Below, one piece after another: positions 54,490-63,111 of a stretch of DNA of 64,000 nucleotides. Location: positions 90,466-154,465 of the forward strand of contig JAVEYB010000001.1 in the NCBI GenBank assembly GCA_034003725.1, in the 5' to 3' direction. The notes beneath the pieces were generated by a model. It did no database searches, was not told the origin of the DNA, and saw only the letters and a program-made list of their open reading frames with translations. A program made the translations under genes and the position numbers. Position 1 is the first letter of the stretch; the number at the start of each line of letters is the position of its first letter. This DNA comes from Candidatus Zixiibacteriota bacterium. Lineage in GTDB: Bacteria; Zixibacteria; MSB-5A5; GN15; FEB-12.

Positions 54490-56766
54490 CTACCGCGTCT
54501 TCTTTCGTTTGCTGCGTCCGAACGCGATATTCTCACTCGAGTAAGAGTCTTCCGCCTCCACCGGCTCCGTTGGTTCTCCCTCATTGGAACCGCCCACCGG
54601 ACCGACTTCCTGATCCGGGGCCTTCGGCGACGAAGATTGTCTGCCTTTGCGGCTGACCTTGCGGCCGAACGACAACGGCCTCTCGGCTGCCTCGCTCTCC
54701 GCGCCGTCATCGCTGCGGACGTCCGTATCGCGCTCAGCGACAACATCCGGCAAGGACGTCGGCACTTCGGGAGTTACGGCCGGTGAATACTCCTCAGCCG
54801 CACGGTCTTCAGTTGTCTTTTGGCCACTATCATCAGAACTGTCGTCCGGCCGCTCGGCGGCAGTGGCCTGGCTGGTTGGTTTCAATACGCGTCTGAACAC
54901 GCGCGGACTTTCGGATGGGCTCGAAGACTCAGTACTCGTCTCAGCCGCTGGTTCAATTGTCGGTATCGGCGCGACGGGTGTCGGCGCAACGGGTGTCGGT
55001 GTAACGAACGACGCAACGGGCGCGGTCTCGACCGGCGAGTCCGGGGCTGCGACTTCCTCGGTCTGCTGCGATCGTTCGCCGGCCGACGGTCTGCGGTCGC
55101 CTCTGGAATATCCATGCCGGCTGTCACCGCCGCGCGGCCTGTCGGAACGTTCGCGGTCCCCTCCCCCGGATTGCCCACGGCGCGAGTCATCGCGAGGACC
55201 CCGGTCCGAACGTCGGTCGCCGGTTTCTGGGCGGCTGCGACGCCGATCGCGGCCGGACTCATCGCCGGACCGATCCGGACGCGTGCGCATGCGACGATCT
55301 TCGCGATCCGGTGGCGACACAGCCCGTTCGGGCTCGCGACGGTCAGTGTCGGGCGCATCCCGACGAGTTGAGTCGGACGGCGGTCGATCCGGACGCCGGC
55401 CCCGCTCGCCGACAGGGCGACGGTCGCGGTCGCGGCCGGGGCGGCGGTCGGGTCGGGAATCCGCAGAACCGCGGTCGGATCGGTCGTCGCGACGCACCGG
55501 GCGGGTGCGTGCGCCGGCCATACGGGCCCCGCGCTGACCTACCGTCTTAAACTCAAAAGTCTCGGCGATCACTGCGGCCGCGACACCGTCGCCGGCAACG
55601 TTCACCACCGTGCGCAGACGATCAAGCACCCAGTCGACCACGAGCAGTATCGAAAAAGCCGCCATCGCCTCGCGGGGGAAACCGGCAATGGACGCTACGG
55701 CAACCACACCCCAGAGTGACGCATTCGGCACGCCGCCGAGCGCCAGGGATACGATCAGCGAACCGAGAAACAACTGCAGAATCTGTACAACCGACAGACT
55801 TATGCTCGCCGCCTGAGCGACAAAGACAGCAGCGGCGGCAATATACAACGCCGATCCGTTCATGTTCAGAGTCATGCTGAGCGGCAGGACATATGACCCT
55901 GCCCGCTCGTCGACCCGGTTCCGCTCCACCACCGCCTCGTATGTCACGGGAAAGGTCGCCGACGACGACGCGGTCCCGAAGGCGGTCCAGAACGCCGGGA
56001 GCATGTTGCCCAGGTACTCAACCGGTGAACGCTGCCCGTACAGACGAAGGATCGTCGGCAGCAATAGAACGCCCTGGACAAGCAGGCCGATCACCACCAC
56101 CAGGATCAACATGGCGGCGCCGGACATAAACTCCGAGAGGCTCGCACGATTGGCCGCGACCGCCGCTCCCACGAGAACGGCGATACCGAGCGGCGCAACC
56201 GCCAAAAGCCACGACAGTAGTCTCATTAAGATGTCCTGCAGATCCTTCACGACGGACAGCACCGTACGACCACGGACTTGCCGGGTCGTCAGGACGATGC
56301 CGGTTACGATGCTCACGACCACCAGTCCGATGTAATTGCCGCCATCGACCGCCTCAATCAGGTTGGAGGGAATCAACGAGGTCAAAAAGTCGCCGAACGA
56401 ACGCAACTGCGGCGGCATTACTTCAATGGGAAGCGGGGATGAACCGGACGTGATGCCGCGACCCGGTCCCAGCACCAGCGCGAGAATCAGACCGATTGCG
56501 GCGGCTATGCCCGATGTCGCGGCGATAAAACCCAAGGTCTTCAGTGTCGTTCGGCCGAGTTTGGTATAGTCCCCCAGTGTAGTGATTCCGAGAATGAGAG
56601 TGGTCGCTACGAGCGGAAAGACAATAATCTTCAGGGCGTTGAGAAATAGAGCGCCGATGAAGTCAATCGACAGCATAACCCCCGGCAAAAACCACCCGCA
56701 AAGTGCGCCGAGGATAGTGCCGACCATGATCCAGTACGATAGATGATTTGATGATTGATCGTTCAT
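54490..56766 (-). CDS. Dicarboxylate/amino-acid:cation symporter with a long disordered RG/RD-rich tail
   Basis: Protein of 758 residues. The first about 405 are a DAACS (GltP/DctA-type) transporter with 8-9 membrane segments, including SSATFPVTYEAV (the HP1 serine-rich loop) and NMNGSALYIAAAAVFVAQ (the NMDGT-like Na-site motif, here NMNGSA). The rest (about 410-758, some 340 residues) is strongly charged, low-complexity: Arg/Asp-rich runs to about 590, then Pro/Thr/Glu, ending in two basic copies of a FGR-K motif (LSFGRKVSRKGR, IAFGRSKRKKTR). The tail has no homologue I know in this family; it resembles tails of RNA helicases or other RNA-binding proteins and may scaffold. Confidence 0.87.
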   Translation of the reverse strand: MNDQSSNHLSYWIMVGTILGALCGWFLPGVMLSIDFIGALFLNALKIIVFPLVATTLILGITTLGDYTKLGRTTLKTLGFIAATSGIAAAIGLILALVLGPGRGITSGSSPLPIEVMPPQLRSFGDFLTSLIPSNLIEAVDGGNYIGLVVVSIVTGIVLTTRQVRGRTVLSVVKDLQDILMRLLSWLLAVAPLGIAVLVGAAVAANRASLSEFMSGAAMLILVVVIGLLVQGVLLLPTILRLYGQRSPVEYLGNMLPAFWTAFGTASSSATFPVTYEAVVERNRVDERAGSYVLPLSMTLNMNGSALYIAAAAVFVAQAASISLSVVQILQLFLGSLIVSLALGGVPNASLWGVVAVASIAGFPREAMAAFSILLVVDWVLDRLRTVVNVAGDGVAAAVIAETFEFKTVGQRGARMAGARTRPVRRDDRSDRGSADSRPDRRPGRDRDRRPVGERGRRPDRPPSDSTRRDAPDTDRREPERAVSPPDREDRRMRTRPDRSGDESGRDRRRSRPETGDRRSDRGPRDDSRRGQSGGGDRERSDRPRGGDSRHGYSRGDRRPSAGERSQQTEEVAAPDSPVETAPVASFVTPTPVAPTPVAPIPTIEPAAETSTESSSPSESPRVFRRVLKPTSQATAAERPDDSSDDSGQKTTEDRAAEEYSPAVTPEVPTSLPDVVAERDTDVRSDDGAESEAAERPLSFGRKVSRKGRQSSSPKAPDQEVGPVGGSNEGEPTEPVEAEDSYSSENIAFGRSKRKKTR

Positions 56767-57208
56767 GATGATTCTGGGTCGCTGCCGGGAAGGGGCCGAT
56801 CTGCGGCGCCGTCCGGCAGGCGTTCAACACTTTACGTGTCCCTTTTCCTGCTTAGAGGTTCCCGGGTAATGCCGGTGGTCAGGTTTCTGTTGGTGGAATA
56901 ATCGCATATACATCGCGGGCAACTGCGCCCCGGCGCGTCCACCAGCACCAGCCTGTCATTATAGCCTTGCATGATAGAATCTTCAGTCAACTCTGGCAAG
57001 GGCTTTTTGGGGGCCGGAACCGGACACGACTTTATAACAGAAGCGCTGTCAGCAAGTTACCGCCTTTGGCCGGCTCCTCTGCCGGAATTCCGTCAGACAA
57101 ACGGTCATCGCGCCGGACCGTGCCCTCTTCCGCCGTGTTGCGGGCGACAGCAATCGAAAAACGGGATTGTTGTTGACTCCTCCCCCGGACTCCGCTAAAA
57201 AGACCGTC
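56767..57208. other. Intergenic region, nothing firm recognised
   Basis: 442 bases between the divergent symporter and vanZ genes. A minus-strand TATAAT (56963-56958) could serve the symporter, but its TTGACT is 21 bases away. A plus-strand TTGACT (57173-57178) with TAAAAA 17 bases on (57196-57201) ends only 7 bases before the vanZ ATG. Small reading frames here have no coding support. Confidence 0.5.
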
Positions 57209-57646
57209 ATGACTGAATCCACTCGTCGGCCTTCCCGTACCCGCCACTTTCTCTGGTATCACCTTCCGGTGATCCTCTATGCGGGCCTTATTATCGCAGC
57301 ATCATCTATACCGAACCTGAAAACCCCTGAAGTCAGGTTTCTCGCCCTCGACAAATTGGTGCACTTTATAGAGTACTCGCTTTTTGCCTGGATCACCTTC
57401 CGCTCGTTCTCCAGCATCGGGAAACGAATTCCCTTGAACCTGGCGTATCTCTTGACCGTCCTGTTCGTATCGGTGTTCGCGATGGCCGACGAGTACCTGC
57501 AGAGTTTCGTTCCCGGGCGGGTGATGGATGTGCGCGATCTGGTTACGGACATCGGCGGCGCAGTTCTTGTGGCCACATTCTTCTGGCTCCGAGCGCGTCG
57601 CGCAGAGTCTGCGAACAGAAACGTCAGTTCAAATTTCGGACACTGA
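57209..57646 (+). CDS. VanZ-family membrane protein
   Basis: About 145 residues from ATG 57209, four membrane helices. LPVILYAGLIIAASSIP, then DKLVHFIEYSLFAWITFRSF and ADEYLQSFVPGRVMDVRDLVTDIGGAV are the conserved VanZ features (DK-HF-EY, DE-Q-F-PGR, D-DxxxN/DxxG). VanZ-like proteins affect envelope antibiotic resistance in some bacteria; no role is known here. Confidence 0.88.
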   Translation: MTESTRRPSRTRHFLWYHLPVILYAGLIIAASSIPNLKTPEVRFLALDKLVHFIEYSLFAWITFRSFSSIGKRIPLNLAYLLTVLFVSVFAMADEYLQSFVPGRVMDVRDLVTDIGGAVLVATFFWLRARRAESANRNVSSNFGH

Positions 57647-57952
57647 GTATTCGCCTTAATCCCTTGACAGACGGGCGGTTTTTGGTATATTTGAGGCGGT
57701 CTATGTGGGGATACACTACCCTGCGTACTTTACTGCATCGTTTCGTTTTTCCTGTTTCTTGGTCTGACATACTGGCTTGACAATAAACAAATGGCCGGGC
57801 ACGATCCCGATGATGTGTGGCAGGTCTCGCTGCTTTGTGGGGTAGCGCAATCGCCGGTTTTGGCAGGGAACAAGCGGCCCCGAATGCCTGAAAGTACAAT
57901 GTATCTGTCAATAAACGATTATAGTCCGAGAGGTTAGTACGAGGAGAAGAGT
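57647..57952 (+). other. Long leader/intergenic region upstream of the giant secreted protein
   Basis: 306 bases. It holds a good promoter (57664-57691) and so a 5' leader of about 250 bases before the ATG at 57953. GAGGAGAAG just before that ATG is its ribosome site. A 25-codon frame at 57703 after GAGG is present but its ribosome site would precede the expected transcription start. No riboswitch is recognised. Confidence 0.5.
57664..57691 (+). promoter_or_regulatory. Promoter of the giant secreted protein
   Basis: Perfect TTGACA (57664-57669), 16-base spacer, TATATT (57686-57691); the best promoter match in the window. Confidence 0.7.
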
Positions 57953-60900
57953 ATGCGAAAACTGCTTATTCTTGTAGCTATGGTAACCCTCCTGGCGTCG
58001 CTTGCGCAGGCGCAGGAATATTCGATTACGCTGGATGATCCGACCGGCGTGTCCAATGAGGGCACGATCGATATCGGCACGACGGTGCAGTTCCCGCTTC
58101 GCTGGAACGTCGATGGGGCGATCGGCGGCGGGCGCATCGCCGGGTTTACCAACGGCTTTCATGTTTATTCGCCGGGCGGAGGAGCCCGGTGGGGCAACAT
58201 TGTGGCGTCGATGAATCCCACCTATATCAATGCCGGAACGTACGTCATCTTCGCCGACACCGTATATCGCCCCGATGGGATTACGCCTGATACAATTTCG
58301 TTTTCCGGGGTGTCATTTGGCACCGGACTGCAGATTCCGGCCGGCGGATTCTCCGGCCAGGTTTTCTTCATCTCCGTCGATATTCCTAATGATCCAACCA
58401 TCCACAATTCCGTTTTCTGCCTCGATTCGGTTCCGAGCTTTCCTCCGACCAACAACTGGAAGTGGAGCGACGGCTTAGTACCGGCCAACGATATTTTCCC
58501 GACTTTCTCGGGACCACACTGTTACACGATCGTCGATCCCAGCGCGCCCACCAATCAGGCGCCGGTAATCGGCAATCTGCCGGACACGGCCGTCACCGAA
58601 GGTGAGACGCTGGCGCTCACGGTCACGGCGACTGATCCCGACGGCACCACGCCGTCGCTGGCCGCCTTGCAGCTGCCGGCCGGGGCCACATTTGATGACA
58701 ACGGCGACGGCACGGGGTCTTTCTCCTGGGTCACCGAGATTGGTGATGCCGGCGTGTACACCGCGATTTTCGAGGCGTCTGACGGTGAGTTGAACGATGC
58801 CGACACCGTGCAGATTACCGTCAACGCGCTGCCTCCCGCGGTTCTCGTGGTCGAGCCGCTGTCGTTCAGCTTCACGGCCGTTGAAGGCGGTGACAACCCC
58901 GGAACGCAGACGCTGGCGATTGAAGAGGCCACCGCGCGTGCCGTTCCGTTTACCGTCTCCAAGACCAACGACTGGCTCACGCTGAGCGCAACCGACGGAA
59001 CCACTCCGTCATCGATACAGGTCGGAGTCGATATTATCGGTTTGCCTGCCGACGTGTACGACGATGTGATTGTGGTACGGTCGCCTGATACGGAGGATTC
59101 CATCCTGGTTCCGGTGACCCTGACCGTAACGGCGGCGCCGCAGTTCGTCCTGTCACCCGACACCCTGTATTTCAGCGGAGTCGTGGGCGGCGATAACCCG
59201 GCCGGTCAGGATGTTCTGGTGGCGGTCGAAGGAGATCTCGCGGTCGATGTGACCCTTTCGCCGCTGGCCGCGTATATCGCGGTCGACCCAGCCGACCTTA
59301 CTACTCCTGCACTCTCCTCAGTCACCGTGGACATCAGTGCGCTGGCCGAGGGTGACTACTTCGACTCGATCCTGGTTTCGGAAATCGCTGTGGCCAACAA
59401 GGACGCCGAGCAGATTGCCGACGCGTACGTGTATGTCGTGACGACAATCTCGGCTGCTCCCGAATACATCCTCAGTCCCGACACCCTGTATTTCACCGGC
59501 GAAGAAGGCGGCGACAGTCCCGATGCTCAGGACGTGTCGATCGCCGTTACCGGGGATCTCGCGATAGCGACGTTGCTCAGCACGGCTGCGCCGTACATCA
59601 CGGTCGATCCGTTGAATCTGACGACGCCGGGCGTAACCTCGGTTTCGGTCGACATCAGCACGCTGGTTGAAGGGACATACATCGACTCGATCCTGGTGGC
59701 GGAAGCCGTCCCCGAGCCCCAGGAGAAAGACATCGAACAGACCGCCGATGCGTACATATATGTCGTGACGACAATCCTGCCTCCGCCGCCGACAACGGCG
59801 CTGGTGCAGATTATCCACAACGCCGCCGGCCCGGCGCTCGAGACGGTAGACGTCTGGGTGAACGATTCACTGCTCCTCGACAACTTCACCTTCCGGACCG
59901 CGACACCGTTCGTCAGCCTCCCGGCCGAAGAGCAGTTGTTGATCGAGGTCTCGGCGTTCGACGACCCGACTCCCCTTGCCATTTTCGACGTCACGCTGGC
60001 GGAGAATCAGACATACGTGTTTGTCGCAAACGGCGTTCTGGAGCCGGCCGGATTCCAGGCCAATCCCGACGGAGTGAATATTACGTTCACGATGTACTCC
60101 ATTGCGAACGCCCGTCAGGTTGCCGCCAATGACTCGACCGTCGAATTCGCGAGTCTGCACGGCGCGACTGACGCCCCGACCGTGGACATCACCGCGCGCG
60201 GCGTCGCCACCCTGCTTGACGACATCACCTACGGTGAGTTTGTCTTCTACCAGTCGGTCCCGACGGCCTCCTACATTCTCGACGTCGCGGACAGCACGTC
60301 CATTCTTGCCTCCTTTACGGCCGATCTTTCTTCGCTTGGTGGCAGCGCGGCGGTCGTCTTTGCGTCCGGATTCCTGACGCCGGCTGACGACCAGAACGGC
60401 GCACCCTTCGGCCTGTTTGCGGCCCTGCCGAACGGTACCGTAATCGAATTCCCGCCGTACGAAGAGCCCTGCACGGAACTGCTGCTTCAGGATTCCGTCT
60501 TCGCCTTTGTAGCTCCGCAGGGCGGACCTGCCACGCCGGAAAGTGCTCTGCTGTATGTCTTCGGCTCCATCCCCGGCAGCGACTTTGACTTCTCCATATC
60601 CGGCCCGACCAACGACTCCGTGGTCTCGTTCTTTAACGCGACGACGAGCGATTCGGGCTCGACCGTATCGGGAAGCGCCGGTGACTCGATCTTCATCTAC
60701 GTAAACACCATGAGCTTGTCGGTCGGCATCTATGCGTTCCCCTACGTGGTATCGTCTACCGATGAAAACGTGTGTGAGCCGGCCTCGAGAGACTTCGCGG
60801 TTCTTGTCACTATCAACGAAGTCATAGTCCCCAGCGACGATACCGTGCGGGTGGTGACGGTCCCGGCCGTCCCGGGCATGCGCGTCACCGTCCCGGTCAA

Positions 60901-63052
60901 CTTCGTCAACAGCTGCCCGGTGTCGATGCTCCACACGCAGCTCGTGTTTAATCCGACTGCCCTGTATATCGACTCGGTGTCTCTGGATGCGTCGCGGGTA
61001 GCGGACGAAATCAACACGTTCAATGTCGACAACAACGCCGGAACGCTCAGCCTGATGACTGAAGCCGACGGCGGACTCATTGATATCGGATCCGGCAACT
61101 GGGTGAACCTTTTTGTCACCGTCAAGTGCGAGGCTCCGGGCGGATTCTACGGATTCGTGCTCGACACGTCGGCCGGCGCTGAAAATCCGATGTTCGTGCG
61201 CGACTGCGGCCTCGGCGCTGAAATCGAACAGACCGAATATGTCGGTGGCGGCATCGTCGTCGACACCGTATCCAACTACGTCTGCGGTTTCGTGGTTGAT
61301 ACCGCCGGTACCGCGATCGAAGGCGCCACGGTTCAGCTCTGGGGAAGCTTCCCGTTCGGCGCACCGCTTGACCAGAGGTTCTCCTCCGAACTTGGATCGT
61401 TCGGATTCGGCAACTTCACGACCGTCCCGTTCGCCCTCTATGCGTTTGCCGACGGGTACTACCCGGCTCTGGCCGAGAACCTGAACTTCGGCGACAAGGG
61501 CATCATGCTTGTCCTCACGCCGCTGCCGGAGCTCACCCCGACATCGCAGTGGGTCGATTACTACTGCGGTACCAATACCTATCGCGGTCAGCCGCTGCCG
61601 ATCGGCTCCGTGGTTGAGGCGTGGGTCTCCGATCGTGGCCTGCTGGTCGGCCGTCAGATCGTCATCGAAGCCGGCTCGTACTCCTTCATGACGGTGTACC
61701 GTGCCAACGATCAGTTTGGCGACGACGGCGCCCTGACCGGCGATATGATCAGCTTCTTCGTCAACGGTATGCCCGCGATTGCCGACGGCGACGTGATCTA
61801 TCCGGCGGAGTACGCCGAGGTACAGGTCTGTCTTGCGGTTGGCGATGTCATCACGCAGGAATGCACGCTGCAGGAGGGCTGGAACCTCGTCAGCTGGCGC
61901 ATCGATACTGAGTCCGACGACCTCGAAACCGTCCTCGGTCCGTATATGGACAATATCGACGTCATCCTCGGCTTCGAGCGCGGCGGTCTAACCTACGATC
62001 CGGACCTCACACAGTTCTCGACCCTGTGGGATGTCGATCACCTGAGCGGCTACTGGATCCGCGTCAAAGACGGCATGGGCTTCACCCTCGCTATCGAAGG
62101 CACGGCGGTTCCGGTAAGCACGCCGATCCCGGTCACCACCGGATGGAACCTCGTCAGCTACCTGCCTGAGATGACGATGGCCCCGGCCGATGCGCTCATA
62201 TCGCTCGACGGCATCCTGCTCTGGGCGTATGGCTACGACGGCGGTATTCTGACCTATTCGCCGACCATGCCCCAGTTCAACACCCTGACCGAAATGGCCG
62301 CCTGCAACGGCTACTGGGTGAAGGTCTCCGGTAACGGTACGCTGGTGTACCCGGGCGCTTCGCCGGTCGCATTTACATCATCGTACATCCTGCCGTACGA
62401 AAGCTACGGCGGCCGTGCGTCGCTGCCGACCGCTCTCGCCGGCCGCGTCAGCCCGACCACCGAATGGGTCAACCTGTACTCGTCGAACGTGACGCTCGAC
62501 GGCGCCTCGGTTACTCCCGGTTCGCGAATCGAGGCCTTTACCGCCGACGGCAAGCTGGTCGGTTCCTTTGACGTCGTCCAGCCCGGCACCTTCGGCTTCA
62601 TGCCCGTCTACGGCAAGACCTCGGACGCCGAAATCGGCGTCGAAGCCGGACAGTCGTTCTATCTTGAGATCGACGGCGCCCGGACCAACGAGACGTTTGT
62701 CTGGACCGGCAACGGCGAGCGGATCGAGGTGGGCGCGCTGACCTCGCAGTCGGCGGGCAACAACACCGTTCCGGAAACCTACTCGCTGGCCCAGAACTAT
62801 CCGAACCCGTTCAACCCGTCGACGGTGATCAGCTTCACGATGCCGTCCGCCGGCCAGGCTCGGATCGACGTCTTCAATATCCTCGGTCACAAGGTCGCCA
62901 CGGTCTATGACGGCATGGCGGCGGCCGGTACCACCGAGGTGGTCTGGGATGGTCGCGCCGAGAGCGGCGAAACGGTTTCGTCGGGGGTGTACTTCTACCG
63001 CCTGACGACCGATACCTTTACTGATACCAAGAAGATGATGCTTCTGAAATAA
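57953..63052 (+). CDS. Giant multidomain secreted protein with C-terminal NYPNPFNP sorting/FlgD-Ig module
   Basis: Protein of 1,699 residues with GAGGAGAAG before the ATG. Signal peptide MRKLLILVAMVTLLASLAQA. Then, roughly: N-terminal domain (25-200), Ig/cadherin-like domain (205-295), three BACON-like repeats (about 296, 396 and 502; the last two open P[QE][FY][VI]LSPDTLYF), a DUF4397-like domain (616-850), a cohesin-like strand domain (960-1100), a carboxypeptidase-regulatory-like domain (1108), two repeats of a GWNLVSW/Y segment (1307, 1401), two copies of an about 90-residue repeat (1196 and 1502), and the terminal ETYSLAQNYPNPFNPSTVISF module. It is probably exported and anchored at the surface. 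Confidence 0.9.
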   Translation: MRKLLILVAMVTLLASLAQAQEYSITLDDPTGVSNEGTIDIGTTVQFPLRWNVDGAIGGGRIAGFTNGFHVYSPGGGARWGNIVASMNPTYINAGTYVIFADTVYRPDGITPDTISFSGVSFGTGLQIPAGGFSGQVFFISVDIPNDPTIHNSVFCLDSVPSFPPTNNWKWSDGLVPANDIFPTFSGPHCYTIVDPSAPTNQAPVIGNLPDTAVTEGETLALTVTATDPDGTTPSLAALQLPAGATFDDNGDGTGSFSWVTEIGDAGVYTAIFEASDGELNDADTVQITVNALPPAVLVVEPLSFSFTAVEGGDNPGTQTLAIEEATARAVPFTVSKTNDWLTLSATDGTTPSSIQVGVDIIGLPADVYDDVIVVRSPDTEDSILVPVTLTVTAAPQFVLSPDTLYFSGVVGGDNPAGQDVLVAVEGDLAVDVTLSPLAAYIAVDPADLTTPALSSVTVDISALAEGDYFDSILVSEIAVANKDAEQIADAYVYVVTTISAAPEYILSPDTLYFTGEEGGDSPDAQDVSIAVTGDLAIATLLSTAAPYITVDPLNLTTPGVTSVSVDISTLVEGTYIDSILVAEAVPEPQEKDIEQTADAYIYVVTTILPPPPTTALVQIIHNAAGPALETVDVWVNDSLLLDNFTFRTATPFVSLPAEEQLLIEVSAFDDPTPLAIFDVTLAENQTYVFVANGVLEPAGFQANPDGVNITFTMYSIANARQVAANDSTVEFASLHGATDAPTVDITARGVATLLDDITYGEFVFYQSVPTASYILDVADSTSILASFTADLSSLGGSAAVVFASGFLTPADDQNGAPFGLFAALPNGTVIEFPPYEEPCTELLLQDSVFAFVAPQGGPATPESALLYVFGSIPGSDFDFSISGPTNDSVVSFFNATTSDSGSTVSGSAGDSIFIYVNTMSLSVGIYAFPYVVSSTDENVCEPASRDFAVLVTINEVIVPSDDTVRVVTVPAVPGMRVTVPVNFVNSCPVSMLHTQLVFNPTALYIDSVSLDASRVADEINTFNVDNNAGTLSLMTEADGGLIDIGSGNWVNLFVTVKCEAPGGFYGFVLDTSAGAENPMFVRDCGLGAEIEQTEYVGGGIVVDTVSNYVCGFVVDTAGTAIEGATVQLWGSFPFGAPLDQRFSSELGSFGFGNFTTVPFALYAFADGYYPALAENLNFGDKGIMLVLTPLPELTPTSQWVDYYCGTNTYRGQPLPIGSVVEAWVSDRGLLVGRQIVIEAGSYSFMTVYRANDQFGDDGALTGDMISFFVNGMPAIADGDVIYPAEYAEVQVCLAVGDVITQECTLQEGWNLVSWRIDTESDDLETVLGPYMDNIDVILGFERGGLTYDPDLTQFSTLWDVDHLSGYWIRVKDGMGFTLAIEGTAVPVSTPIPVTTGWNLVSYLPEMTMAPADALISLDGILLWAYGYDGGILTYSPTMPQFNTLTEMAACNGYWVKVSGNGTLVYPGASPVAFTSSYILPYESYGGRASLPTALAGRVSPTTEWVNLYSSNVTLDGASVTPGSRIEAFTADGKLVGSFDVVQPGTFGFMPVYGKTSDAEIGVEAGQSFYLEIDGARTNETFVWTGNGERIEVGALTSQSAGNNTVPETYSLAQNYPNPFNPSTVISFTMPSAGQARIDVFNILGHKVATVYDGMAAAGTTEVVWDGRAESGETVSSGVYFYRLTTDTFTDTKKMMLLK

Positions 63053-63062
63053 AACGAGAGAA

Positions 63063-63092
63063 TCCGGCCGGGGAGCAGTCTCCCCGGCCGGA
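63063..63092 (+). terminator. Intercistronic hairpin after the giant gene
   Basis: A 13-bp stem (63063-63075 / 63080-63092) with a CAGT loop, no U-run. The next gene starts 20 bases on, so it may tune expression within an operon rather than end it. Confidence 0.55.
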
Positions 63093-63111
63093 CTATCCTG
63101 GTGGTGATACG

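Noticed and set aside
54490..55537. Large plus-strand ORFs (up to 296 codons) opposite the symporter tail
   Set aside because: They are Arg/Ser-rich complements of a low-complexity tail; the symporter frame is continuous with the transporter domain.
56967..57198. Two 69-75-residue plus-strand frames before vanZ
   Set aside because: No ribosome site and no recognisable protein features; they overlap each other.
57703..57780. 25-codon ORF (MWGYTT...) after GAGG in the leader of the giant secreted protein
   Set aside because: The promoter at 57664-57691 implies a transcription start at about 57698, so the GAGG would not be transcribed; composition is not coding-like.
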